DNA of 64,000 nt from Amblyomma americanum (lineage: Eukaryota; Arthropoda; Arachnida; Ixodida; Ixodidae): NCBI RefSeq assembly GCF_052857255.1, contig NC_135497.1:192480530-192544529 (forward strand), given 5' to 3'. This document shows positions 34,201 through 64,000 of the stretch, piece by piece. Each line of letters opens with the position of its first letter. Positions within the stretch are counted from its first letter, which is position 1. The notes beneath the pieces were generated by a model. The model was given only the letters and a program-made list of their open reading frames with translations, had not been told where the DNA came from and did no database searches. The translations under genes and the position numbers were made by a program.

Positions 34201-37200
34201 TGATATTAACTCTTCAGAAAGATGCGCAGAGAGCACACTAACACTCGTGTCACTGCCAAATAGTGTGTAGGGTGCGCTGTTCCAAAAATTTCCCTTCCTA
34301 GTTTGTCTTTGACGCGCCCAAGCACACTTGTGCATTTATATATAAAGGGGATAAAGGGCGCTTCACCCGCGCTTCAGGCCGTGCGCAACCAGACGCGCAC
34401 CGCGATCGGAATTCAGGGATGCCGCTTGCTCGCGAAAACGATCGCGAAGGGCAACGTCCAGTCTGGTCTGCACACTTTGCCACAACTGGAGGGGCTCTTT
34501 TAGACAGTGCAAATTCTGCAGCGAAAATTATTTTCTCGATTTCCTAAGACGTCCTGTTAAATGCACAGCTGGAATGTATGCAACAACCTTTAGCCATTTA
34601 TTTTTTAAATGCCTGGAGAGTCTGCCAATGATTTTTGGTGCTTCTGCAGTTACTAAGCTCTTTCGAACTGCCAGCTTCGAGAAAAAAAAAAGAAAACTGT
34701 CCAGAAGATAGGAGCTAGCATACGGTCCAACGTCGCCCCTGTACTTTGATAATTTTTTTTAGCGAAACTGGCTCGCTAATAGGGAATGCAGAACTGGCAT
34801 TTTTTATATCTGTATTAGGCATATTGCAATAGTAAGCACTCTAGATATAGCTTCGCTTTAGGATCTTCTGTACCAATTTACCCAACAATCATTTTCTGCA
34901 ACGCATCTGTGAAGTTCGACAAGGTAAGTTGTTGGGCGGGTTGGTTGCGATATTCCATGACTACAGCGCAACGAACGGAACATAGAAGGACACAGGCAGG
35001 GACACGACACAGCGCTGACTCGCAACTGCCGTTTCGTGCGATAATTTCTGAAACTGGAACATGGCAGAAGCATGTCGTGAAATTTTTGGAAGAAAAACTG
35101 AAGATTTTAACATTTGACGACCCTTTCAGAGTGAAGAAAAACTGAAGATTTTAACATTTGACGACCCTTTCAGAGTGAAAAGTTCAGACGAAGTAGTAGC
35201 GTTTCTAAAATTCAATTACAATAAGAAACTTCGGGAATTTTCTATTGACGTTAAAGACCTTTACTACATTATTCCTCAGGCTGAAATTATGCCTTCTGTT
35301 AGTCACCTCATTGACCAGTATGGAGCCATTGCATTTCAGAATGAATGCGGGATTTCCACAGGCAGCTTCCTCTAATTGCTATCTTGTTATTTAGAGTTCC
35401 TGACTGTAAAGGTGATGTGTACATTCCAAAAGATGGAATCTGTGTTGTTTCATGCCTTGCACCCATATTTAGTGACATGTTACAGGCTTTTCGCGACCAA
35501 ATATTAAATGAGCGCATCGAAGAGTCCCGTGCTTGTGGAATTTTTAGGTTTGTTGACGAGTGTGACAACCTCGAATTCGAGCAGCAGTTCCTTCATGTTT
35601 CTTCAGTGTTCTCTGAGTGCCTGAAACAGATGATTTTAACACACGAAGTACCACTTAATGATTTTATCAGGTTTTTAGATCTCTCACTTCAGTTCACTTC
35701 ATCCCATGTATGTTCGGCTTTTGAGCCCCGTGGTCAAAAACCCATCCTGCCATATTCATCAGCCCATTCGAAACTCGTGAAAAGAGCAATTGTGCATTCA
35801 GTTTTTGACAATGTTCTAAAGAAATCATGTCAGCACAGGTTGGAGCAAAGCTTCCACAACCAAGTAGATCGTTTCACACAGGCCGGTTATCCTTCACAAG
35901 TTTTGGTTTCCGTCGCAGAACGCTGAAAAACTCCAGGAAAAGTTGAGGTCTGATGTCAACAGCAAAATTAAAAAGGAAAGGAGAAAAAAAAAACTTGCCG
36001 TTGTGCCATATCTGCATCAGGTCTCGCACAACCTGAAGAGAATTGGAAAGCATGGGGGGGGTTGACGTTGTGTTTTCGGCACCTATCCGACTGTCCAGCC
36101 TGGTGAAGAAAGTTAATTCGGCCAACAGTGAACCACGCGTCTGCTTGAAAAGGCATGCAAAACAATTTGTCCCGTGCCAGGAGGTAGTCATCGACTCTTT
36201 GCCGCTATCGTGTGGGAAGCAATACATCGGCCAAACCGGCCGATGTGTCAACGAAAGACTAAAAGAGCATGATTATAATGTCACACGTCCCCTCATCGTA
36301 GGCCACGTAGCGAAACACTGCATAAACTGCAAAAGTGATGATGATGATGACGAATATGACATTGATGCCTGCGAGCCATTGTACAACGAGTGCGTTGTGA
36401 TAGGTAGGAACCGTCACTCGCTGACAAGGAAAATTATATAAGCACACATGATAGCAAGGCTCCCGGATGAATGTATAAGCGCACCCTCTGTATCGCTGTC
36501 AAAAAAAGAAAAACGCTACCTCGACTGCGAATATTGACACGCGTGTCCTTTATTTCGAGATTTTTTATATTTGTGTTCCCGCTGCATGAATTGTGTGCAT
36601 TACTTTCCATTTCTGGCCGCCAGTTAGGTACTTATTCCGGGTGGCATGTAAAAAAGATTTCAGTTGTGAGTCAGCGCTGTGTCATGTCCTTCTTCTATGT
36701 CCCGTTCGTTGCGCTGTAGTCATGCAATTCCTGTGAACAAAGCGGAACGTCTTGCGCGAGTTGAAGCAACTGAGTGCTGTTTGGAGTCACTTAAGCCACT
36801 TAAGCCTTAAGTCACTTAGCCTCCAATATATATATTTTTTATGTCTGCCTATATAATTAATAACTTAATTGAGACAACTGCACTAAATTTTGAACGCTTG
36901 AAATAGGAACAAAAAGGGGATTGGTAATCTGTAGATCACCTTGAAAAACCAATGGCTTGAGGTTTCGTAGGAAGTTACGATTTACGCACTCTCTGCGGGC
37001 TTTAGAAAAGCTTTTGCGAAATACAGACTACAACGTGCCAGCAGCGCTCCGGTACGCGATTTCAAAGAGCTAATCCTTCATCCCGAAGGGTTGTCATCAA
37101 CAGCTCGTGTCATTTGTCTTGGTTGCGAGATATCACCAGCAACTCTTGATCGTCGTGCAAAGCAAGGGCGCGTCGTTCTTGAGGCAGTGATTTGGGAACG

Positions 37201-40200
37201 TGAACGAACAGAACATGGCGACTGCGTTTGCTTGCTGCATAAACTTTTCACGATCAACGTTTCACTTCACTTTATTACCTTAAGGACCCCACTTTGGGGG
37301 CATTGCATAAAGGCCTAGTTTTTTTGTATTTTACTGTACTCTGGCTTATTTTATAAACCGAATGCATCTAATATTTATGTTTTATTCCACGCCCCAGGAA
37401 AGCATGAAGCGTATATACCACCTCCGTATGCGGGCTCGACAGTGAGTGATTCCTGACGCGTTAGCACTCGCTGGCGCATTTCTCGCGGTCACCGCAAACG
37501 CCAAGACCCTTTGGGGACAGCTGCTCTGAAATAAGAGATCTAATTTTTTGAGAGCACGTGCAGGGGCGCTGCTGTGACGTAGCTTTTTTATTTCTCGGAT
37601 GACTTTCTTAAGCTCGTAGAAAGAGCTACATAAAACGTATACCTTATTGTAAGCACTCACTTTTTTTTCAAGGTCATCTACAACATTGCTGTTCACGCTC
37701 AATCCTCGAACAGTTCAACAATCAGCTAATTAGTATTAGTTGCCTAGGCAGGCTGAAGCAATACCGGAGAGTAGGCCAAGTAACTCCTAAGAACACTCAG
37801 TTAGTTGGCTCCACTTGCGTAGGGTGGTCTGTCCTTTAAAACCCTGGTTATGTTCAGCTGGGACACCTTGTTACGCCCAAGACGCTAAGAGCGCTTCTTT
37901 CTGTTTTGGTCAAATGTTTAACAGCCAATGCAAGATGATGAAGAAGGGAATCGCTTCAACATGGCTTTAGGTAATTCCCACACAAGGATGACAGTTTTTT
38001 TTTTTTTGCGCAAGCAGATTGATTGAAGCTTCCTGTCTTGGCATCAAGGCTTCTTGAGGTCGTGACAGAGTCTTTCTAGGGTTCCATTTGTTTCGCAGAA
38101 AGAGCAGCGAAAATCCTCCATACAGCTGACAAAAGCAGGAACAGTAGCTCTAGGTCGTTATTTAACCCACTGGATCTCGCACAACCTGAGAAGAGAGACC
38201 TGAAAAATTGGTGTCGAGGTCATGCTATTCGCTGCGTGTAAACTGTTTAAGACTTTTGTGCCTTGGCTGGTCCTGCGAAAGCCTACCAGACACGCTAAAC
38301 AAAACGTCCGCCTCAGAACTTGCGATGTCTGTAAGGACACCCTGGTACGTGGAAGTTTATATAAACTGGACGCTGCCTAAATGTAAATGATCATTTGCGC
38401 GAGTACAGGGCAGCCTAGAATTCGTATCGTGGAGAGCATCTGGCCGCTCACAACTTAAAAGTGCGTGTGTATTCCTTGTTCAAAAGCACATGTGTGCTTG
38501 GACGTACCAGAGATAAATTGGAAAATAAGGTCCTTGAAGCAGCGCAGATCGTAATATTTGGCAGTGACACGCGTGGTAGTGCGCCCTGTGTGCATCTTTT
38601 TGTAGAATTAATGCTTTTTAACGCAACTGATAGTTTGTTCTTGCGTTGTTCTTTTTTGTTTGCGCACGCGTTGAGAAGGCGTACCAAACGCTGTTAGGTG
38701 AAATCACACGCCCCCGCGTGCACGCCCCCGCGTGCACGCCCATATTAATCCGGATAGCCGGTTGAAAGAAGATGAGCCTTTCATTGCAGTAAAAATTGCA
38801 GGGGACACTTAAGCTCCGCCTTCAGGACATGACGTGATAGCGTTAATGAACTAATGCCCATGCATGCGGATGTTATCATTGTCAACTTTACATTCATATA
38901 TCCCTGGGAGTCTTCATACCCCTCCTTAGGCAATGGTGCAGCGGTTAAAGGATGCGCCAGAGTCCTGCGATGGAAGGTGCTGCCACCGGTGGGCCTTGTG
39001 CGGTCCAGGTCGCTCTTCCCGAGAAACCTCTCGCGCTCAACCGTTAACTGCCACCTGCCAGGGTGGGCAGTTTGCTCACAATCAGGTAGGTAGGTTGTGA
39101 TGACCCCACAAGGTCACATGGCCTAGGTTGCCCACCTATGTTGCCTCTCCGGGGGTGGCTGCCTGGGCCACCCTACGCCACCCTATTTATCGCTCACAAC
39201 GTCGACGCATAATTTTTTGAGTAACGGGGCCTTTAACGATATCGCGTTAATATGGTAACATCCTGCCGATGGCTCAAACTAGGGAGCGGAAATTTTCTTG
39301 CAGCTAAATGCTGTAATTCAGAGTCGAAAGGGCTTCGAAGCGAACGTGCAATCTGCTGAGCTCTGAACACTGATGACTTTGCGCCTCGTGAGGGGTCTGA
39401 ACGCCGAAAATACATGGTCTGTCGTGGGTAACTGACGTTTCTTCATATTTTCTCATCCGTTATTCACACTGAGCGTCAAAATGTACAATTTACCCCGAAG
39501 GCGTTGCTGCTGTTCCAGTTGCCGCAGATGAAATCGTAGAAGCTGTCACAAGGATCCGCGGCTAGGTCCAGGCTGGCGTTCAGTTGCCCGGCGAATTCAA
39601 GGCATTGGTCGCTACGACACAGCCGATCCCCCTCCTCTTGCATGAGCAGCAAGGCTAAACCAATCGCCGCCACGCACGAGGCACACATGGCGGCAAGGAC
39701 GCCGGCCACTGACCAAGTGCACAGCTTGGCTGGCGGCGTGTCATCCGTTGACAGTGGCTCCGCCTCAAGTAACGGCGCCTGCTCCGCTTCGCCCTGGGCG
39801 GGGCCTACGGACTGTGGCTCCTCCGCTGCGAATATAGAAGAGGTGTAAATTCCTCGTAGGTTGTACCGATCGCGAAGGGACGAAAAGCTGTGTCCTTTTC
39901 GTCTACGTCGCTGCCAAGATGTAACGCGACGAGTAAATGAAGAGTTGTATACACAGCCTGAACCTCATCAAGACGAATGCTGCCGGTGTTATTGCGTACA
40001 CAAAAGCCTCCTGTAGCAGCAAGAGACGTGAAAGCGTTTCTTGCTTGGCTTCGGCTCTACAGGGCTTCCGCTCTGGATACAGTTCTCGCGGGCAAGCAAG
40101 CCCCGGAACAGGGTAAATGTATGTCGGAGGGAGACTTTCTGACCGAAAATCAACACAAGTGACGCGAAACACAACGCTAGTTTCAGTGGAAAACAGCCCG

Positions 40201-40321
40201 CTCGCTTCTGTTTTATAACACAGCTTGAATGTAGGACAGGGCGCTTCACTGTGCGCCTAGAGGGAGTAATAAAATGGCACTGACCGTCAGAGGAAAACGG
40301 TTTTGCTGTCACGATCTCCAT
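27644..40321 (-). CDS. Neprilysin-like M13 family membrane protein, catalytically dead (four exons)
   Basis: Exons 40321-40285, 39825-39494, 32442-31227 and 28209-27644 total 2151 bases, exactly 716 codons plus TGA, with matching phases at all three joins. The layout is a cytosolic tail (about 1-49), one membrane anchor (about 50-74), the Cys-rich M13 start (C82 to CGNW at 113-116), a large N-terminal lobe (to about 528) and a short C-terminal lobe. Family marks include DPCDSFYDFICGNW, FFQSC, the WCLQHCG block and a C-terminal CxxxF/W-like CAVLFK. The HExxH zinc motif is replaced by ADALA (580-584), the later ExxxD by ELRPA (618-622), and NAxF/Y by SPYY. The D-rich loop after HExxH is also shortened. 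It cannot bind zinc as M13 peptidases do. The open frame through all exons argues for a working pseudoenzyme rather than a pseudogene. Confidence 0.88.
28270..29167. repeat. 898-bp palindrome (foldback MITE) in M13-like intron 3
   Basis: Two 419-bp arms (28270-28688 and 28749-29167) are inverted copies around a 60-bp spacer. The ends read CCGGGTGTC inward from both sides, and TA flanks each end (28268-28269, 29168-29169). Apart from scattered mismatches the arms match along their whole length. There is no coding capacity. The element ends only about 60 bp from the splice acceptor of the last coding exon. Confidence 0.88.
30110..30690. repeat. Inverted pair of a 135-bp repeat in M13-like intron 3
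   Basis: The segment 30110-30250 (minus) and 30555-30690 (plus) resemble each other, sharing TGCCAC.TCTGTGCGAA.TTTGA.TGCGAAC. About 300 bp of unrelated sequence lies between. The pair may be the remains of another foldback element. Confidence 0.5.
31227..32442 (-). CDS. M13-like gene, exon 3: N-terminal ectodomain lobe
   Basis: A single 1216-base exon lies between an acceptor ending GTTGCAG and a GTGAGT donor. It encodes residues 124 to 528 and matches peptidase M13 N-terminal lobes: AATFFQSCEK, a Tyr/Leu-rich helical middle, and ERSRFCFRVVRSAMGEAF equivalent to the conserved R.C...V...M..A. Most M13 genes I know split this region into many exons, so the one-exon form is notable. Confidence 0.92.
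32443..34955 (-). other. M13-like intron 2, left part
   Basis: This is intron between exon 3 and the Penelope-like insertion. It holds the 48-bp hairpin insertion at 32782-32829 and a doubtful tRNA-like stretch around 33606-33695 (GATAGCTGCGTGGTTAAA, then TATTCGAATCCC). At 33870-33960 a piece resembles terminal sequences of tick Penelope-like elements. I see no coding exon. Confidence 0.35.
32770..32841. repeat. Direct-repeat-flanked 48-bp hairpin
   Basis: The 12-bp direct repeats TTCTGAACTAGT (32770-32781, 32830-32841) flank a 48-bp insert. In the insert, GTTCCTGTATATGCT pairs perfectly with AGCATATACAGGAAC. The inner GAGCATATACAG is also duplicated. Confidence 0.75.
34956..36724 (+). mobile_element. 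Penelope-like element 1 with inverted terminal arms
   Basis: A retroelement body carrying RT and GIY-YIG endonuclease remnants sits between inverted arms at 34956-35028 and 36661-36724. The arms share CATGACTACAGCGCAACGAA and continue to an AGCGCTGACTC.CAACTG end. Inverted or complex terminal repeats together with a GIY-YIG domain are typical of Penelope-like elements. The 5' part of the coding region is missing. It lies within intron 2 of the M13-like gene, opposite in strand. Confidence 0.85.
35028..36441 (+). pseudogene. Penelope-like RT and GIY-YIG protein, broken
   Basis: In several frames the order is RAIISETGTWQKHVV, DDPFRV, an RT motif A remnant (FSIDVKDLYYIIP), SCLAPIFSDM, then FRFVDECDNL where the catalytic YxDD should be (second Asp lost). 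EPRGQKPILPY, SAHSKLVKRAI and PYLHQVSHNLKRIG follow. The GIY-YIG part has PLSCGKQYIGQTGRCVNERL. A 44-bp tandem duplication (35089-35132 and 35133-35176) shifts the frame. The protein cannot be functional. Confidence 0.85.
36725..38927 (-). other. M13-like intron 2, right part
   Basis: No exon was recognised. There is AT-rich sequence, a T12 tract near 37992, and two tandem copies of ACGCCCCCGCGTGC near 38708-38736. Confidence 0.35.
38928..39250 (+). repeat. tRNA-headed repeat (possible fourth SINE family)
   Basis: It begins GCAATGGTGCAGCGGTTAAA, an A-box-like start, and continues through a GC-rich body with TGGGCAGTTTGCTCACAATC and GTGATGACCCCACAAGGTCA. It ends in a GATATCGCGTTAA stretch that I recall as frequent in tick DNA. 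No B box of good quality and no target duplication were found. Confidence 0.45.
39494..39825 (-). CDS. M13-like gene, exon 2: tail, membrane anchor, Cys-rich start
   Basis: The acceptor ends TTCGCAG at 39826 and the donor is GTAAAT at 39493. It encodes an acidic, Pro-rich cytosolic tail, a hydrophobic stretch (WSVAGVLAAM to ALLLM, about residues 50-74), then the paired-Cys start of M13 ectodomains with an Asn-linked site (NAS) and DPCDSFYDFICGNW. It ends in phase 0. Confidence 0.9.
39826..40284 (-). other. M13-like intron 1
   Basis: This is a 459-base intron with a GTCAGT donor and a TTCGCAG acceptor. It holds nothing recognisable. Confidence 0.55.
40285..40321 (-). CDS. M13-like gene, first coding exon
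   Basis: The ATG at 40321-40319 opens MEIVTAKPFSSD plus one base of an Ala codon. The donor is GTCAGT (40284 downwards). The start was chosen because the phase fits the next exon exactly and no longer upstream frame is needed. It is the least certain exon, since it is only 37 bases long. Confidence 0.7.
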
Positions 40322-41423
<1,102 letters not shown>

Positions 41424-44113
41424 TTTATTCAGTTTTCTTTGTACATGACACACACACAAAAATATGTGAGAACATGTGGCAACAATGACTGGTGGAGCGG
41501 CAATATGAAACCCATGCTAAGGATATGTCATATGTACAAATATGCGTATGCGGAAAGAAACAGCGGCTAAAAGGTTCGTTGTCTGTGTTAGAGCATTCTC
41601 CACGGCCAAGTCTCGTGCAATGCACTCTTGTTCTGCGTGACACATGACTGGTAGGCCGTGTTTAGTAGAAAACCACTAGGAAGTATCGCGATGAATATGT
41701 GCTACATGCGTTTTCAGGGTTGCGTTCTAAGTACATAGACCACGAGGACCTTCAAGTGATAGAGAAATAAACCTCGTTTCCTAACGCCAGTATATGCGAG
41801 ATCGTTATTTCTTTTCTACGAAAGAAATAAGGCTAATGCAACACACACTCCCTTTGTTATATACGCTTGCAGACGACTCGGCCTTCAATCGTATGAAATG
41901 TTATTACACTATGGTACAAATTTCTACTCCTCAGAAATATGAAGGAAATTTTTAGTAAGCTGGTTAGATATTTCCTCTTGACAAAATAGTGTAAAACATA
42001 AAACCGACACAAAATCACTGCTCGTATTTAAGATTTAACTACTGGTAAGCAAGTAACTATACACATTCTTTTTCTGCAATAGGTTGCACCACTGAGATAC
42101 CCCAAACGCTGTGGCTTCGAGGTACAGAGTGCATTGGGCAGTAGTTACCCGAAAAAAAAAAACTTCTTAAAATACACCACTGTTTAGTGTGCATGAAAAA
42201 CAAAAAAAAGTCAGCATTAACAGATATCGAAATGAAAGAAAAGCAGGTTTTATGTTCTTGTGTGCCCGACTAAAGTGTTTTCTTGGTAAATTAATTCACC
42301 CAACCGCATTCGCGGAATTTTGGTACAATGAGTTCAGAGCCGTCTAATCGCGTTATACGTGCCGTCGCAGTCAACAGGCACCGGTGCTTAGGAGTCGGAG
42401 CTTGTCATTTCCATCAGGCTCCGCCAAGTGTAAAAGCCCTACAGGCGTCCAGCTCGAGAAGTGTCTCTCATAACCACGCTTGACGACAGCCCGCTTTAAG
42501 GGGAAGGAAAATCGCGCGAAACGAAAATGGCAAGTACTGCAGGAAAGCTTCACTGCGATGGGAGCCAGACTACGTGCATTGAGTGTTTTGATGCAAGTGA
42601 ACGTGGATTTGGCTACAAGGTGAGATTCTTGTCATAGCCGCCTGTTGTGGACGCTAGCGCATTTCAGTCGCAGCTCATCTTCACCGTGACCATGGCGTGA
42701 TCAGGTTTGCGGCTTGACAATGATGCATGTGCAGGCAGCCTCATGGCGGACGAGTGAACCACCTGTGGCGGGCAGTTTTAATGGTTTGGGCTAACATAGA
42801 ATAGTTGTTCACGTGTTATTACCATTGTTCCCTATAACGAATGCTTGTGCAAATACGAGGCTACACATGATAAATACTAAACAATTACTACGGCTTCTAG
42901 AAGGCAGCCTTTGTCTAACAGTTCGACCTGTCATCATCACGGTATAGCCTCTCTTTTTCCTATCCACTGCAATGTAATGGGGAAAAAAAGCACACACTTG
43001 CGACGGCGTGTACTGCCTAAGGCCCTCTATGTGCGCATGGCGCTTACGTCTCATAGCACTCTTGCTCTCATGACAATGACAAAGCTGAGGAGTTGCAGTG
43101 AGCCATCGAGGAAGAAAAAACAAAGAGGTACAAGAACAATAAAATTTCACAACTAATTGGTAGACCAGGTCAGGCTTTGCGATTCCAAGGCAACTATAAA
43201 GATTCAGCAAAACATTTGCGTTTAGTGCCACCCAGCGACTTTTTCTTGCTTAAATGTTACCCAACTGACACAATTCCAAGTTGAAAGCATAACCACAGCC
43301 TTGATCTTATAAGGTTATACTTTCCGACTGCGCTTGTTTGCCCCGTTTACTCCAGTAACTCACGGAAAAAAAGACCTTACGAGCTGTATACTATCCACAT
43401 TGCTTCACCCTCCTTTTTTTTTTACGAAATTAAGCTACGGTCAGGCTGGATTACATTTCTTGAGATGTGAACGCGGGAAATGACTTGCCGTTCAAAATAC
43501 GTCTTATTACGTGTAGCTGCAAAGGCAACGTGTGCTATTCGTTTATCCGGTGAATTTACATTTCTTTGCCGCGTGCCGAAGTTCAAGTGCACAGACGGCA
43601 CTTTTCACTCGGAGAACTCCCGCGCTGCTATTAAAAAGAAGGGTACCAGGGGCTACCGCGATTATCTAGTCTGTTCAGCGCAATCATGGCTACGCATGGC
43701 TGTTCCTTGCGGCGACGTTGTTTTGCTCGAATGGCTTAACTCACAGCGTTTATAAGCTTGCTGCACCAATGGAAGCTCGCTTCAAACATTTCAAGGGGGC
43801 CTGCAAGATTGCCTTCAAAGAGCCAGAGCCTTTGTCTCCTCTTGGAAAAACAAAAAACGTACCGAGCAGTCGATGCCAGGCGGGCATCGCACCAAGGTAG
43901 CTCGGGCTATCAGCACAGCGCGTGTGAAGTCCTGCTCATTTGCTGTGTACCGTTCACAACCCTTGCTGCGAGCGAGAAGTGTATGCGCGCCTTTTTTTTT
44001 CTCCTCTGGAGCGCTCATCAGCGAGCGACCGAGCGAGGCGAGTGGCGCAGCAGCAGAGCCTGGCAGGACTTTTGCGCATCCGTCTTTCAGTATGCACCGG
44101 CGGAGTATCGTCG
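41424..44113 (-). other. Probable 3' UTR of the cholinesterase-like gene
   Basis: Downstream of the stop at 44116-44114 there is no exon. The clearest minus-strand AATAAA is at 41429-41424 (CTGAATAAAGTTTAGC). The 2.7-kb span between has no recognised repeat or gene. Earlier signals cannot be excluded. Confidence 0.4.
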
Positions 44114-62414
<18,301 letters not shown>

Positions 62415-64000
62415 CTGCAAGAAAGGAGGCCATTCAGCGCGTACGCTTGCAAGAAATGACCGCGTGTGGGTGCCCAGAACACATTTTAACGTTAAAATGC
62501 CATCTGGCTATTGTGAACGGTTTCAGAAGAGCATAATCCGAAATACGATACGTCTGTCGTATGCAACGAAAGGTACTGTCTCCCGACAGGTGTCAGTATA
62601 ATTTGAAGACATCCACTCTGACGTCTGCCGATCTGCTTCACGGGATAGCTGCAATTTACTAGTGGCACTGGAAACCTTTCCTTGGTTGTTAGTTTCATTA
62701 TAAGCTCTTTGCATGTAAATAAGTTTGTATTATGGGCCGAACAATCTAGACAAGAAATAGCAACCACAAGCTTGCCATTAAATAAATGCAACAGATATTC
62801 GGCCCAGCTTCTCGAGACGAAATTATTTGCAATTATAGGATATAAAATTAGCAAAAAAATAGTGTCAAGGTTCGCTCGCGTGAAAGAGCTCGAAGCGCAA
62901 AGTAATTAAAGCAAACTACAAGCAAAGGGGATCCGAAGGCTGATATCCGTGATGATCGTCCATATTTGCGTTGCTTTTGAATTGTTTCGACATGTACTAT
63001 CCGTAGCCCAAGCCACAGATCTTTTCGGATGAAGACCGTGCATATCTCTACCGTTCCATCAAAAGCAGTCACTTCTCCATATCTGGAGCCTGGACGCCAT
63101 TTGCAACCGCCTAAAAGCTGCACGTCCCACTCCGCGTCCAGAGCACCGCTTGCAATACTTCCAGTGTTCGGCGAACTATACGACATCACAGTGCACCCTC
63201 TTTAGCTCCCCCCTTCTTTTTTTTATGCCAACGCGCACGTGAATGCGGCTTTCACTTTTAAAAGGCAGCCGGCAGACGGTCATACCGCGCACATGCTCAT
63301 TGTGCTGTCATTCGATTCGACTGCGAACCGAGAGGGGAGAGAGGCAAGAAGACGCTCAGTGCTCGTTTTCACTTCTGATGTAGGAGCTATTGATGTTAAA
63401 GAGTAAGACCTTCAAAAAACGATTAAAGCGTGCAAAACTTTGTGCCGTCGTTAGGCTGCAGTGGTCTCTGCACTGTCCACGTCTCAGAGTATACGAAAGG
63501 TAGCCTTTCGCTTTTCTCGTTACGAGGTTCCTTCGCTCCAACATCGAATGAACTTATCCTAGGCAAACGGCTCGTGTGAGAGAAGTGGCGAGGACGTCAA
63601 CTAAACGTACACCAGTGTTCGAAGAACGAAGCACCACGAGATAGAAACCACTGCAAAAGGGCTATGAAGACTGTCGGAAAGTTTCTCTACAATGGCTGCG
63701 ACGCAAGCGTGATGATATGATGCAAAATGTCTCGGGCGTGCACGCCTCCCAGGTGAAATATGCGCCAGAAACTTCATAACTAAGTTAAAGGCATTCAGGC
63801 ATTGCTTGCTTTCACGTGTGAATCGACTTACAGCTCTGGTTTTACAGTTGGCCCGTTTCCAAGGCTCAACTGACAGGGTTCGCGTTCCAAAAGACCGCTC
63901 GGAGAGTCTCCACACCTGTCAGTAGGGCATGCACTGTTCCTTTTCGGCCGTCTGCCATTCATTGCATCCACAGAGGGCGTGGCACTACATTGCCCCCCCC
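62415..64000 (-). other. 5' intron of the cholinesterase-like gene up to the window edge
   Basis: The N-terminal exon, which should encode a signal peptide and the FLGIPYA.PPVG.LRF-type segment, was looked for and not found. It probably lies beyond base 64000. The window ends in a C8 run. Confidence 0.4.

Noticed and set aside
62415..64000. N-terminal exon of the cholinesterase-like gene
   Set aside because: No GIPYA.PPVG-like coding stretch with a fitting donor was seen on the minus strand.

Overview
The window is eukaryotic, animal-type DNA: multi-exon genes with GT/AG introns, a dense load of retroposons and DNA transposons, and microsatellites. The short interspersed repeats match, from memory, the tRNA-derived SINE described in ixodid ticks (Ruka-type). 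Together with arthropod-style mariner, pogo-like, RTE, I-like and Penelope-like elements, this points to a hard tick (Ixodidae). The species cannot be told from the sequence.

Layout. (1) 1-11365, plus strand: the 3' half of a SAR1 small GTPase gene (COPII vesicle budding), with three coding exons at 4539-4642, 7668-7799 and 9801-9914 and a long 3' UTR. Its introns hold three pogo-like or Tigger-like DNA transposon remnants and three SINEs. (2) About 11440-27172: a transposon field with a decayed RTE copy, two 5'-truncated LINEs with RNase H, an inactivated mariner with recognisable inverted ends, several SINEs, and a complete RTE rearranged into two head-to-head halves inside an 11-bp target duplication. 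(3) 27644-40321, minus strand: a four-exon gene whose splice phases close exactly to a 716-residue neprilysin-like (M13) type II membrane protein. Its zinc site is destroyed, so it should be a pseudoprotease. Its introns carry an 898-bp near-perfect palindrome and a Penelope-like element. (4) 41424 to beyond 64000, minus strand: nine exons of a cholinesterase-like (carboxylesterase family) type I membrane protein with catalytic Ser replaced by Gly and His by Asn, so also catalytically dead. One extra base in a C5 run of the last exon breaks the frame just before the membrane anchor. Its introns hold a second Penelope-like element with a SINE nested in it and a LINE fragment.

The two minus-strand genes stand in tandem. 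Both predict single-pass membrane proteins that expose a degenerate hydrolase fold outside the cell, which suggests binding or adhesion roles rather than catalysis. SAR1 is an unrelated housekeeping gene. I found no CRISPR array, no operon, no rRNA gene and no convincing functional tRNA gene. All exon limits were worked out by eye from splice consensus, reading phase and family alignment from memory; no database search was run.
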